The notes under the pieces: model-generated
Database searches by the model: none
What the model saw: the letters and a program-made list of their open reading frames with translations, nothing else
Told to the model about the DNA's origin: nothing
Translations under genes and position numbers: made by a program
Shown: one piece after another, positions 1 through 7,932 of the stretch
Position numbering within the stretch: position 1 is the stretch's first letter
How the letters are laid out: each line of letters begins with the position of its first letter
Source of the DNA: Candidatus Zixiibacteriota bacterium
GTDB taxonomy: Bacteria; Zixibacteria; MSB-5A5; GN15; FEB-12
Direction of reading: 5' to 3'
DNA: 37,808 bases
NCBI GenBank assembly: GCA_021163775.1
Contig: JAGGTI010000130.1
Coordinates: forward strand, 1-37,808

Positions 1-41
1 CCTATCGGGCTCGGGGGGTCGGAGATGGGTATAAGAGACAG
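1..41. other. Residual Nextera transposase adapter (sequencing artefact)
   Basis: Bases 23-41 match the 19-bp Tn5 mosaic end AGATGTGTATAAGAGACAG at 18 of 19 positions. The bases before it contain GGGCTCGG, as in the Nextera read-2 tail, followed by a garbled partial repeat. This is library adapter left at a contig end, not genomic DNA. Genuine sequence probably begins at base 42. Bases 42-60 hold nothing recognisable. Confidence 0.88.
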
Positions 42-60
42 GTCCTAAGTTTACAGAAAT

Positions 61-1161
61 CTATCGGGTCTGATGTCGAGTTGAGCGAGCTACGATTTCC
101 GCTTTGAGAGCGGCCAGGCCAGTATTTTGGAGGGCCGAGATGGCAAACCCGGTGGAGGTGTCATCCGATGGTGGTAAGAATTCGGAGTTGGCGTCCAGTT
201 TGTTATAGACCATCAGAGAAGGTATCCGATCGGCCCGGATTTCACTGAGAACCCGTCGGGTTTGTTCGATTTGTTCGGTAAGCTTGGGGTCGGAGCAATC
301 GGCGACGTGGAGCAGTAGGTCGGACAGAGCGACTTCTTCAAGGGTGGATTTGAACGATTCCACCAGTTGGTGGGGTAGTTTGCGGATAAACCCAACCGTA
401 TCGGAGAAAACGACTTTGGTGGGGTAGCCGGCCGACATGACCCGGGTGGTTGAGTCAAGGGTGGTGAATAGCTTATTGGCAGTTTGGATGCCGGCTTTGG
501 TCAGGACGTTGAAAAGAGTCGACTTACCAGCGTTGGTGTAGCCGACCATAGTGATTTTGAACAGGTTGGCTCGGCCCTTACGCTGGGTTTCCCTTTGGGT
601 AGCCAGTTTTTTCAGTTTCTTCTTGAGCTGGGCAATCCGGGTCCGAACTCGGCGACGGTCGATTTCGAGCTGAGTCTCCCCCGGACCCTTGGCACCGATA
701 CCGCCGTATTGTCGTGAAAAATGCACCCAGGCACCAGTGAGGCGTGGCAACGTGTATTCGAGCTGGGCCAGTTCGACCTGGAGTCGGGCGGCGGCGGTAC
801 GCGCTCCGGCGGCGAAAATGTCGAGAATCAAGATTGGCCGGTCGATCACTTTGGCTTCGAGTTCCTTCTCAAGGTTGCGCTGTTGGGCAGGTGAAAGCTG
901 ATCATCAAAAATGACGCAGTTGCCGTCGTTCTCGGCCAATTGCTCTTTGAGCTGGGCGACGAATCCCTTGCCGACATAGAGGGCTGGATTCGGTTTGGGG
1001 CGGACTTGAACTCGTTCCGCTATCACTTCGGCACCGGCGGTGGTGGCCAGGCGACGGAGTTCTTTTAGTGACTCGTGGTGTTCTTCCCGCTGGCGGGAAT
1101 CTTTGGCGAGGCTGACCAAGATTGCCTTTTCGCCGTTTGATTGTCCGTGTTCAATGATCAT
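61..1161 (-). CDS. hflX: HflX, ribosome-associated GTPase
   Basis: HflX is a cytosolic GTPase that binds 50S/70S ribosomes and, in studied bacteria, splits or rescues stalled ribosomes. The N-terminal HflX domain shows AILVSL and NPALYVGKG. A basic coiled-coil linker (LKKKLKKLATQRETQRKG) follows. The G domain then has G1 GYTNAGKS (about residues 207-214 from the chosen start), G3 DTVGFIRKLP and G4 NKLD. The length of about 366 aa is slightly short for the family because the C-terminal extension is small. The track opens the frame at a GTG at 1197. The ATG at 1161 places the conserved AILV strand at the usual distance from the N terminus and is preferred, though neither has a clear Shine-Dalgarno. 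The stop is intact, 20 bp from the adapter junction. Confidence 0.93.
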   Translation of the reverse strand: MIIEHGQSNGEKAILVSLAKDSRQREEHHESLKELRRLATTAGAEVIAERVQVRPKPNPALYVGKGFVAQLKEQLAENDGNCVIFDDQLSPAQQRNLEKELEAKVIDRPILILDIFAAGARTAAARLQVELAQLEYTLPRLTGAWVHFSRQYGGIGAKGPGETQLEIDRRRVRTRIAQLKKKLKKLATQRETQRKGRANLFKITMVGYTNAGKSTLFNVLTKAGIQTANKLFTTLDSTTRVMSAGYPTKVVFSDTVGFIRKLPHQLVESFKSTLEEVALSDLLLHVADCSDPKLTEQIEQTRRVLSEIRADRIPSLMVYNKLDANSEFLPPSDDTSTGFAISALQNTGLAALKAEIVARSTRHQTR

Positions 1162-1258
1162 GTTGAGAAAGATACGGCGGTACGGCCTCTTTCGCACAAA
1201 GTTTTTTGGAATTGTTGTGGGGGTAAACAGAAAAAGACGGACCCACTCATAACAACAG

Positions 1259-1304
1259 TCGAAACCGCCCGTCCTTCGTCAAGCTCAGGACGATCTGGTT
1301 TCGA
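1259..1304. repeat. Palindromic intergenic repeat with CCTTCGTCAAGCTCAGGA core
   Basis: The outer arms TCGAAACC and GGTTTCGA are perfectly complementary. Inside them sits a second stem, GTCCT/AGGAC, around TCGTCAAGCTC. The core resembles the 'CCTTCGACAAGCTCAGG' type intergenic hairpin seen in many bacterial genomes. It lies upstream of hflX and downstream of the M1-like gene, so it is neither inside nor clearly regulatory for either. Confidence 0.65.
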
Positions 1305-1340
1305 CGATACTCAGCGCCGACGCAACATGATGGCAGACTC

Positions 1341-1369
1341 GTAGGGTGGAACCCCCTGGTGGTTCCACC
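1341..1369 (+). repeat. GTAG-led hairpin repeat, GTGGAACC family, copy 1
   Basis: GTAG is followed by stem GGTGGAACC, a short loop and GGTTCCACC, a perfect 9-bp inverted repeat. Near-identical copies occur at 4471 and 4512, and an inverted, loop-expanded copy at 21764. A GTAG tetranucleotide at the hairpin foot is the hallmark recognised by RAYT transposases in Escherichia coli REP elements. That parallel is established for E. coli only. Confidence 0.75.
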
Positions 1370-1384
1370 ATTCCGTGGGCTCCA

Positions 1385-1445
1385 GTAGGTCACGCCTACT
1401 CGGGGCGTGACACACAAAGGCAGGCCTCAAGTGGGCCTGCCCTAC
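1385..1445. repeat. Head-to-head pair of GTAG-led hairpins
   Basis: The first unit (1385-1411) is GTAG plus stem GTCACGCC/GGCGTGAC. The second (1419-1445) is inverted: GGCAGGCC/GGCCTGCC followed by CTAC, the complement of GTAG. Stem sequences differ between units while the GTAG foot is kept, which is REP/BIME-like organisation. The pair sits just downstream of the M1-like gene stop and might also serve as a transcription barrier. Confidence 0.7.
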
Positions 1446-1488
1446 AGGACTTCAATTGGCGGGTTCAAAGACGGATCCGCCCAACAGG

Positions 1489-3702
1489 CTATTTCTTCTT
1501 CACCTTGTCCTTGCATAGCACCGAATGGAACTCGTTGAAAACTAACTCTTTTGGTGTGAACGTAAACGGTCCCAGTTCAAACGAACTCTGCCCGGCTTCT
1601 AACATCTGGCGCAAGTACACCGATCGACCGCCTTCAGAAACTACCCGCATAATCACCGGCATTTTGAAATCGGCACCGACCTTTTTGGTTTCGATATCGG
1701 CCGCTATATAGTGGCCGTCGTCGCGTTCGACGATCTGGTACTTGATCTTATACTCCGGGATGTTTCGATCATAGAGCCAGTGATGGAAGAACCAATCAAG
1801 TGACCCGCCACAATGTTTCTCGGCTAGTCGGATGAAGTCTTCGTTAGTGTACAGCGAATTGTTCACCACTAGCTTCAGTTCGTTGATAAAACGCCAGAAA
1901 ATCTTGTCGCGGTTGCCCTGGCCTTCAAGATCGTACATCATGAATCGGAGCATGTGCATCACCCAGGCACCTTTCGAGATCCGATCCACCGGGTCCAGGC
2001 GGCGTCCGGTCGCCAGCGGGCGATCTTCATTAATATCCAGCAAGCCGTAAATATGGTTGCGACGACGACCAAGCTCGCCAAAGAAAACAGCCGGGCTGAT
2101 TTCGTGCCAGACCGCCATCAGGGACAGATAATCCGGTAGAGCATCCATCAGCCAGTACTCGCGATCGGTTGCCGGTCGCATCAGGGCACCAAAATACTGA
2201 CGGGCGATCGCCTCACCGGCCGCCATGACCAGACCGCCAGTCCCATCGACATGGCAATCGGTCTGGGAAACACCGATTAGGCTGGGTATTGAAGGGGTTG
2301 GTTCCGGAAAGACCGATACGGCAAAAGTGGCCAGCGGTGGTCCTAACCGGCTGGACATGAAGTCAAACACCGATGTCACCGTAGGTTCGTACTGTTCAAA
2401 TGGCAGGAAACACTCAAAGTGATTTTTGTCGATATGTTTCGATGTGATATAGCTCAGCGTGAGACCGATATTGCTAACTATGTTAACCGTGTCAAAACCA
2501 GCGGCGTACGGCCAGAACATATACATACGATACGGCTCTGACGGCGCCGATGTGAACTTGGCGCGGCCGCGCTCGGACGATTCGGCAGGCACCATGGCGG
2601 GTGCGATGTAGTTGTAGTCCTTATAGATGTCGAAAGTCAAGTTGTGCGGTGACGGGGTTGGATTATCCACAAACGGCATCGTCTGATGATACTTGGTGCC
2701 ATGATAAAACAACTGGACATCCAACGTGTCGCCCTGATGACTATACTCTGGCAGAATCAGGCCCATAAATGTAAAAGAACCACGTCGCCAGAACTCGATC
2801 GGGGCACCATTGCAGTAGACTGAATCGACTTTGAGACGGTAGTGGAGAAACAACGAGACAAAACGCAGGCTGTCGGCGTTCACCATTAACTTGAAATCAA
2901 TCGCGGCTCGGTCGAGGTTCTTGCCGTCGAGACCGACCATGCGAAGCTCTCCCCCACGCGACAGGATAGTTGTTGGAAAACCAATGTTGGAAGATTCATA
3001 GTCGCCGTAGATATTTCGTTCCTGGCGTTGAAGTACAGCACCGTCGGTGACTTCGGTGTCGCCCCCTTCGTGTTCGTAGGCGACAACTACTTCTTCGGGG
3101 CGGTTAGGGTCAAACGAGAAGACATAGCGATCAAAGTCGATCCAGAAGAAACCGTCTTCTTTGCGTTCAAACAGGGAGCGCAGGAGCTGGAAATAATTGT
3201 CGTACCGGTGAGTGATAACCGGCTTGAAGAAGAACTCGCCCTGTTGAGAGCGGTTAAAATCACGCCAGGGAAGAGATGTCTTCTCAAATTCGAACTTCTC
3301 TTTCAGCTTGAGATCAAAATCATCTGAGAAATCAATGAATGCTACTTCAAAAGTTTTGTCTACCAGGCTGTCTCCTGATGCATATTCCAATGACCTTTTC
3401 TCAACGTGACTCGGTATTTCAATATGAGCGTGGCCTTGACCGATAAAAATAGCTGTAATAGGTCGGCCCTCCATTTTACGCAGAAGATATATCCTGCCCT
3501 CCTGGAAAGTGAAGGTGGCAAGATCTTTTTGGTAAACGAAATCGGTAATCTCGGCTAGCTCCGCTGGTGGGTTACCGGCCAGATCGGAACCCATCCCACC
3601 GTAGCACGTTTTGAAACGTTTAAACAGATCGGTTTCGGCCGACACTGGGAAGCTGATAATCAGAACTGAAATAGTCAGAAGTAACACAAATCTTGTTCGC
3701 AA
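1489..3702 (-). CDS. Secreted M1-peptidase-like protein, probably catalytically inactive
   Basis: This 737-aa protein has an N-terminal signal peptide (MRTRFVLLLTISVLIISFPVSA). The N-terminal half resembles a beta-rich M1-type region (LFYHGTKYH, YRMYMFWPY). The C-terminal half matches the M1 (aminopeptidase N/gluzincin) catalytic domain layout. The zinc site is lost: the HExxHQWFG position reads EAIARQYFG (about 497-505), and the WLNEGFA position reads WLMDALPDY. A helical tail with WFFHHWLYDRNIPEYK is typical of M1 proteins. The start is TTG at 3702, chosen because GAAAGG lies 7 nt upstream and the signal peptide begins there. It likely acts in the periplasm or on the surface as a binding or scaffold protein. 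The family assignment rests on motif layout only. Confidence 0.72.
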   Translation of the reverse strand: MRTRFVLLLTISVLIISFPVSAETDLFKRFKTCYGGMGSDLAGNPPAELAEITDFVYQKDLATFTFQEGRIYLLRKMEGRPITAIFIGQGHAHIEIPSHVEKRSLEYASGDSLVDKTFEVAFIDFSDDFDLKLKEKFEFEKTSLPWRDFNRSQQGEFFFKPVITHRYDNYFQLLRSLFERKEDGFFWIDFDRYVFSFDPNRPEEVVVAYEHEGGDTEVTDGAVLQRQERNIYGDYESSNIGFPTTILSRGGELRMVGLDGKNLDRAAIDFKLMVNADSLRFVSLFLHYRLKVDSVYCNGAPIEFWRRGSFTFMGLILPEYSHQGDTLDVQLFYHGTKYHQTMPFVDNPTPSPHNLTFDIYKDYNYIAPAMVPAESSERGRAKFTSAPSEPYRMYMFWPYAAGFDTVNIVSNIGLTLSYITSKHIDKNHFECFLPFEQYEPTVTSVFDFMSSRLGPPLATFAVSVFPEPTPSIPSLIGVSQTDCHVDGTGGLVMAAGEAIARQYFGALMRPATDREYWLMDALPDYLSLMAVWHEISPAVFFGELGRRRNHIYGLLDINEDRPLATGRRLDPVDRISKGAWVMHMLRFMMYDLEGQGNRDKIFWRFINELKLVVNNSLYTNEDFIRLAEKHCGGSLDWFFHHWLYDRNIPEYKIKYQIVERDDGHYIAADIETKKVGADFKMPVIMRVVSEGGRSVYLRQMLEAGQSSFELGPFTFTPKELVFNEFHSVLCKDKVKKK

Positions 3703-3758
3703 AGTTTTATCCTTTCTATCGAGGTACCTGATATAGACGATCGACAGTTGTTTTTTGT

Positions 3759-4316
3759 CTATTGTGTCGCCGATCCCTTTATATTACTTACGATAAGATC
3801 ACGGAAGCGACTATATTTTTCTTCAATTTGCTCCAGGGCTGGAATGAACTTGTAGTTTGGGTGCGCTCTCCAAACCCGGCGCAGAGCGGCTTCGATTCTC
3901 AACGCCTCGCTCACGTTTTCCTGCCGAATCTCATCACGCACATAGTACCTTTCGCCCAACGCCGCCGCCGAACCTAATTGGATTACGAGCGAATAGCGCA
4001 GGTATTCAAACTCCAGCGTGGTGCCGATGTCGGTCATTGTCTCGGGATGGAAAGCAAAAGCATCTACGGTCCCGCGATCGGTAACCAACGGTCGCTCGCC
4101 AGCGGCCTCTTCCCTTTCAATCTGTCGCCGATAAATTTCCCGATGGAACTCATCCGGGTGTTGGCGTATGTGCGGCTTGTCGGAGAGTATTCTGCGGGCC
4201 AATTCATCGAGAAAAAGGAATCCATCCAGTTTGATTTCATTCTTGAGTCGCTCGAAAAACTCTGTCTTGCCCGATCCAGGCCCTCCCGTGATAACGATTC
4301 TTGTGAAGTTCGACAT
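3759..4316 (-). CDS. AAA_28-type P-loop ATPase/kinase
   Basis: This is a 185-aa soluble protein. The Walker A motif GGPGSGKT is at residues 11-18. It is followed by FLDELARRIL and LVTDRGTVDAFAF, and an ERYYVRDEIRQE segment that could be the lid. The size and motif order fit the AAA_28/NadR-C-like family of small P-loop proteins, whose members phosphorylate small molecules or are uncharacterised. The substrate cannot be told from sequence. It lies 56 bp upstream of the M1-like gene on the same strand, so the two may be co-transcribed. The ATG at 4316 is the natural start, just before the Walker A strand. Confidence 0.75.
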   Translation of the reverse strand: MSNFTRIVITGGPGSGKTEFFERLKNEIKLDGFLFLDELARRILSDKPHIRQHPDEFHREIYRRQIEREEAAGERPLVTDRGTVDAFAFHPETMTDIGTTLEFEYLRYSLVIQLGSAAALGERYYVRDEIRQENVSEALRIEAALRRVWRAHPNYKFIPALEQIEEKYSRFRDLIVSNIKGSATQ

Positions 4317-4406
4317 AATGACCGCAATTTATCCGACTTTGACCGGAGTGTCAAGCGGGTCTGATTTGTCGTACAGTTGTTGAATTGTTACGCATATATG
4401 CCTATC

Positions 4407-4455
4407 GTAGGTCAGGTTGCTTGCAACCTGACAACGGCAGATGTGGACATCTGCC
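4407..4455 (+). repeat. Composite two-hairpin repeat (GTAG-GTCAGGTTGC plus GGCAGATGT)
   Basis: GTAG is followed by the perfect stem GTCAGGTTGC/GCAACCTGAC with a 2-nt loop (4407-4432), then by GGCAGATGT/ACATCTGCC with a GG loop (4436-4455). An almost identical composite occurs at 21498-21546, 17 kb away, and the second hairpin alone recurs at 21732. This is clear evidence for a dispersed family. Confidence 0.8.
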
Positions 4456-4470
4456 GGGCACTTAATCTTG

Positions 4471-4540
4471 GTAGGGTGGAAACCCCTTGGTGGTTCCGCC
4501 AGTGAATCTTAGTAGGGTGGAACCCCTTGGTGGTTCCGCC
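4471..4540 (+). repeat. Two tandem GTAG-led GTGGAACC-family hairpins (copies 2 and 3)
   Basis: Copies at 4471-4500 and 4512-4540 differ by one inserted A and share the foot GTAG and the arms GTGGAACC/GGTTCC. They are the same orientation as copy 1 at 1341. The cluster fills the gap before the M24 peptidase gene and does not carry an obvious promoter. Confidence 0.78.
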
Positions 4541-4563
4541 GCAACAAAATGGCAGAAGCGCTA

Positions 4564-4579
4564 AGGGCTTTTGCCCTAC
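4564..4579 (-). repeat. Short inverted GTAG hairpin (GGGC stem)
   Basis: AGGGC-TTTT-GCCCT ends in CTAC overlapping the stem. Read on the minus strand it is GTAGGGC, loop, GCCCT, so it closes the cluster in the opposite orientation to the copies at 4471 and 4512. Confidence 0.55.
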
Positions 4580-4606
4580 AAGTCTTGAGAAAACCGAAAG
4601 GAAATC

Positions 4607-5779
4607 ATGAATCTAAACGCAGTTCAACAGTATCTGATTGACCACAATCTTGATGGTTGGCTGATGGCCGATTTTCACGGTCGCAACGAGATTGCGGTTC
4701 GCTTTTTGGGTATCGATGGTATGCTGACCCGAAGGGCTTTTTATTTTATTCCGGCCGAAGGTGAACCGACAGCTCTTATCAATCCAGTCGAAGCAACCAA
4801 GTTTGATCAGTTGGTGGGTCGCAAGATTCGTTATCGCGGGTATGCTGGTCTGGAGACCGAATTGAGTAAGCTGTTATCCGGCCAGAAGAAAATTGCGATG
4901 GAATACTCTGCTAAAGGTCGCTTGCCGTATATCGGTCTGGTTGAGGCTGGTACGATCGAACTGGTGCGCGAGAGCGGGGTCGAGATTGTTTCATCGGCTG
5001 ACATGGTGGCCGCGTTTCAGGCCCGTTTGTCGCCCGACCAGATAGAGAGTCACCGTCGCGCCGCAAAGTTAGTTGTAGAGACCAAGGTCGAAGCGTTCGC
5101 GCGGATTGCCGACGCGGTTGCTTCCGGCGAGAGAATCACCGAGTACGATGTGTCCGAGTTCATCCTGGAGCGATTCAAAGCCAAGGGAATGATTACCGAT
5201 CACCCGCCGAACTGCTCGGTCGACAAAAATGCCGGAGATGGTCACTATCAGCCTACCGAAGGCTCCTGTGTGCCAATTGTAAAAGGTAGTCTGGTGCTGA
5301 TTGACCTTTGGGCGCGGTTCCCCGATGACAACGGTACCTACGCCGATATCACCTGGATCGCGTTCGCCGGCACCAGAGACGAGATCCCGGCCGAGTATGT
5401 CGAGAAGTTCGAGGTAATAACAAAGGCGCGTGATGCGGCGGTGTCGTTCATCAATGATAATTTATCCAGACAACCGGTGCACGGTTGCGATGCTGACGAT
5501 GCCTGTCGGGAAGTAATTGAGCAAGCCGGTTATGGCGAGCTGTTCACCCATCGCACCGGACACTCAATTGGCATTGATGTACACGGCGTCGGGCCTAACA
5601 TCGACAACATGGAAACCGAGGACAACCGCATACTCCAACCTGGTCATCTGTTTTCGATTGAGCCGGGAGTCTACACAGATACTTTTGGACTACGGACCGA
5701 GATCGACTGTCTTATCACCGAAAAAGGTGCCGAAGTTACGACTCTCCCCTTGCAGTCGGAGATTATCGCTCTGTTTTAG
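4607..5779 (+). CDS. M24 family Xaa-Pro peptidase
   Basis: This 390-aa cytosolic metallopeptidase has a creatinase-type N-terminal domain (about 1-140) and a pita-bread catalytic domain. All five expected metal ligands are visible: Asp in LIDLWAR, Asp in YADITW, His in HRTGHSIG, Glu in SIEPGVY and Glu in RTEIDCL. Family members cleave Xaa-Pro bonds (aminopeptidase P or prolidase). Which of the two this is cannot be decided here. The start ATG at 4607 is preceded by GAAAGGAAATC. It is followed after 3 nt by the Nudix gene, so the pair is probably one operon. The length is normal. Confidence 0.88.
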   Translation: MNLNAVQQYLIDHNLDGWLMADFHGRNEIAVRFLGIDGMLTRRAFYFIPAEGEPTALINPVEATKFDQLVGRKIRYRGYAGLETELSKLLSGQKKIAMEYSAKGRLPYIGLVEAGTIELVRESGVEIVSSADMVAAFQARLSPDQIESHRRAAKLVVETKVEAFARIADAVASGERITEYDVSEFILERFKAKGMITDHPPNCSVDKNAGDGHYQPTEGSCVPIVKGSLVLIDLWARFPDDNGTYADITWIAFAGTRDEIPAEYVEKFEVITKARDAAVSFINDNLSRQPVHGCDADDACREVIEQAGYGELFTHRTGHSIGIDVHGVGPNIDNMETEDNRILQPGHLFSIEPGVYTDTFGLRTEIDCLITEKGAEVTTLPLQSEIIALF

Positions 5780-5782
5780 ATT

Positions 5783-6370
5783 ATGTTTGTCACTGACGAC
5801 ATGATTGAAGATATGGCCGCTCGGTACGGCCACCCGCACTTGCGTGAGTTTCATTTTGATGTGACCGCGACCGAACTGGCGCGGATACGTTCATCGCAGA
5901 AAGAGGGGCGCAACCATGACGTCACTCTTTATATCCGCAAGGGTGAGCAGTTAATCGTAATCGCCAAGCATATGTATCCGCCCGATCTTTTCCGGGCGCC
6001 ATCAGGTGGTTTGAAACCGGGGGAATCGTTTGAAACCGGTATCGCGCGGGAGATAGCTGAAGAGACCGGGTGTGAGATCGAACTGGGGAGTTTTTTTATG
6101 CAAACCGCGGTTGATTTCTGTCACGGCTCGGATTGCTTATTTTGGCGCTCGTTCTTGTTCTTCGCAGAGTACAAGAGTGGTGATTTTGAGTACACCGATC
6201 ATGATGAAATTAGTGAAGTGCGAGTGGTTGACTGGTCGGAGTTTGAATCTTTCGGTCGAATTATGCGTACGACCGATATTGGTGGCCTGCACTACCGCGC
6301 CGCCTTGCACGAAGCGGTGGTCGAGTTGATGGAACGGGAAGGCCTCTCTGGATCTGGTGGGTGTGAGTGA
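5783..6370 (+). CDS. Nudix hydrolase
   Basis: This 195-aa protein carries a full Nudix box (GX5EX7REUXEEXGU) spanning GGLKPGESFETGIAREIAEE and TGCEI. The box binds the Mg2+ that activates water to cut nucleoside diphosphates linked to another group. The longer N-terminal part (about 1-50) and the aromatic FHFDVTATEL region are not informative about substrate. It starts 3 nt after the M24 peptidase stop, and its stop overlaps the start of murJ (GTGA), so translational coupling is likely. A housecleaning or nucleotide-sugar role is possible but unproven. Confidence 0.85.
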   Translation: MFVTDDMIEDMAARYGHPHLREFHFDVTATELARIRSSQKEGRNHDVTLYIRKGEQLIVIAKHMYPPDLFRAPSGGLKPGESFETGIAREIAEETGCEIELGSFFMQTAVDFCHGSDCLFWRSFLFFAEYKSGDFEYTDHDEISEVRVVDWSEFESFGRIMRTTDIGGLHYRAALHEAVVELMEREGLSGSGGCE

Positions 6371-7932
6371 CCATGACCTCTTCTCTGATTAGGCGGTCGC
6401 TGGTCTCGGCCGCGCTTATCACTTTGGGCGGCAACGTGTTGGGTCGTGCTTTCGGGTTTGGTCGCGAAGCGGTGTTGGCTAAGTATTTTGGTACCAGTGC
6501 CATAATGGACACCTTTATATTGGCCTTTACTGTTCCCGAGTTGATTGCGTTTATTTTGTTCACCGCACTTCCGGTAGCACTGATTCCGGCCGTGACGGGA
6601 AAATCGGAGGACAGTGCAAACGATGGTCGTTTGTTCTGGTCTGGTCTGGTCTGGTTCGCGGTCTGTTTTGGGTTACTTTCGACGCTGGTTTATGTCGGTC
6701 GTGAATACATACTCGCCGGGCTGGCTCCCGGATTGAGCCCTGAGCATCAAGAGCTGGCCTTGCGGTTGCTTGCTGTTTTGTCGCCCTATGTATGGTTTCG
6801 GGGTATGGAAGCATATTTCCGGAGCTGGTGCTTTGCTAAGAAGCGTTTTGTCGCTCCAGCTCTTTCAGGTGTGATCATGAATTCGGTGGTGATTGGTTCT
6901 GTTCTTATTTGGTATGATCAATTGCAAATCCATACCCTCGCGGTTGGCTGGATCGCCGGATCGGTTATACTGTTCATCTATAATGGGATACATGCTTTCC
7001 GTGTGGTGCGTCCGGGACATCCACGAAACCTCGATCTTTTGTGGGCCCGAAGCCTCTTAATCGCTTTGGGCGCGGTCGCACTTCTCGAAAGTTTGTCAGG
7101 GATCTACGCCGTAATTGATCGGTATTTAGCCTCTCAATGGCTGGCGCCTGGGCCTATTTCGGCTTTGCGATATGCCTCCACGCTGATTTCAATTCCGGGT
7201 GGAATACTGGTGGCGGCCTTCAACATAGCATCATTTCCGTGGATAGCTGAACTTGTTAACAGGGGGAACCTTGACCGTCTTCGGCAGATGTACACCGAGA
7301 GTGTTCGCCTGCTGATTTTCGCGATGAGCCTTATTACTGTTGGTATTTTGGTTTTTTCCGAAGACATCGTGCGAGTAGCTTTCGCACGTGGAGCATTTGA
7401 CTTAAAATCTTTGGAGCTGACTTCCCAGTCGTTCAGTTTTTATGCGATCGGACTGGTATTCCAGGCGGTTTATGCTTTTCAGATGCGTTTCTACTATGCG
7501 CGTCGGGCTATCTACAGGCTGGGGATCATCCTTGGTGGTATGTTGACAATCAAGCTCGTGGGAAGTCTGGTGCTTATCGGTCCTATGGGTCATAACGGCT
7601 TGGCCCTGGCAACTTCATTGGCGCGAGTGGTTGGGTTTTTGATCATGACGTTCGATCTGGCGCGCACCCTGGATATTAGGAACCGTAAGCTCTACATGCC
7701 GTGGCTTCCGAGGGTGGTGGTCAGCCTGATCGTCGTGTTTTTCTGTTGGGTTGGAATTGATTGGTTGTGGCCTTCTCTGCCAAGCCTCAGCCTTTGGAAC
7801 TTGTTCCTGAAGCTGGGCTTGCTGGCGGGGTTCGGTATTGCAATCTATATTGGAGTCGGTTCACTTCTCAAATTGTCGGAACCGAAACGCGCCCTTGACC
7901 TCTTGTCAGCACAGTTCAAACGCGCCCGTTAG
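6367..7932 (+). CDS. murJ: MurJ, lipid II flippase (MVIN family)
   Basis: This is an integral inner-membrane protein of 521 aa with about 14 hydrophobic segments. The N-terminal signature GGNVLGRAFGFGREAVLAKYFG followed by DTFILAFTVPE is the classic MurJ/MviN start, where TM1 arginines are essential for flipping lipid II across the membrane for peptidoglycan synthesis. Further family-like segments are PEHQELALRLLAVLSPYVWF and YTESVRLLIFAMSLI. The GTG at 6367 overlaps the Nudix stop; an in-frame ATG at 6373 is the alternative start. The 3' end overlaps the convergent glycosyltransferase stop by a few bases. Confidence 0.9.
   Translation: MTMTSSLIRRSLVSAALITLGGNVLGRAFGFGREAVLAKYFGTSAIMDTFILAFTVPELIAFILFTALPVALIPAVTGKSEDSANDGRLFWSGLVWFAVCFGLLSTLVYVGREYILAGLAPGLSPEHQELALRLLAVLSPYVWFRGMEAYFRSWCFAKKRFVAPALSGVIMNSVVIGSVLIWYDQLQIHTLAVGWIAGSVILFIYNGIHAFRVVRPGHPRNLDLLWARSLLIALGAVALLESLSGIYAVIDRYLASQWLAPGPISALRYASTLISIPGGILVAAFNIASFPWIAELVNRGNLDRLRQMYTESVRLLIFAMSLITVGILVFSEDIVRVAFARGAFDLKSLELTSQSFSFYAIGLVFQAVYAFQMRFYYARRAIYRLGIILGGMLTIKLVGSLVLIGPMGHNGLALATSLARVVGFLIMTFDLARTLDIRNRKLYMPWLPRVVVSLIVVFFCWVGIDWLWPSLPSLSLWNLFLKLGLLAGFGIAIYIGVGSLLKLSEPKRALDLLSAQFKRAR

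Noticed and set aside
4407-4579. CRISPR array suspected from closely spaced repeats
   Set aside because: Repeats are palindromic, of two unrelated types, unevenly spaced, and lack unique spacers of constant length. No cas genes are present.
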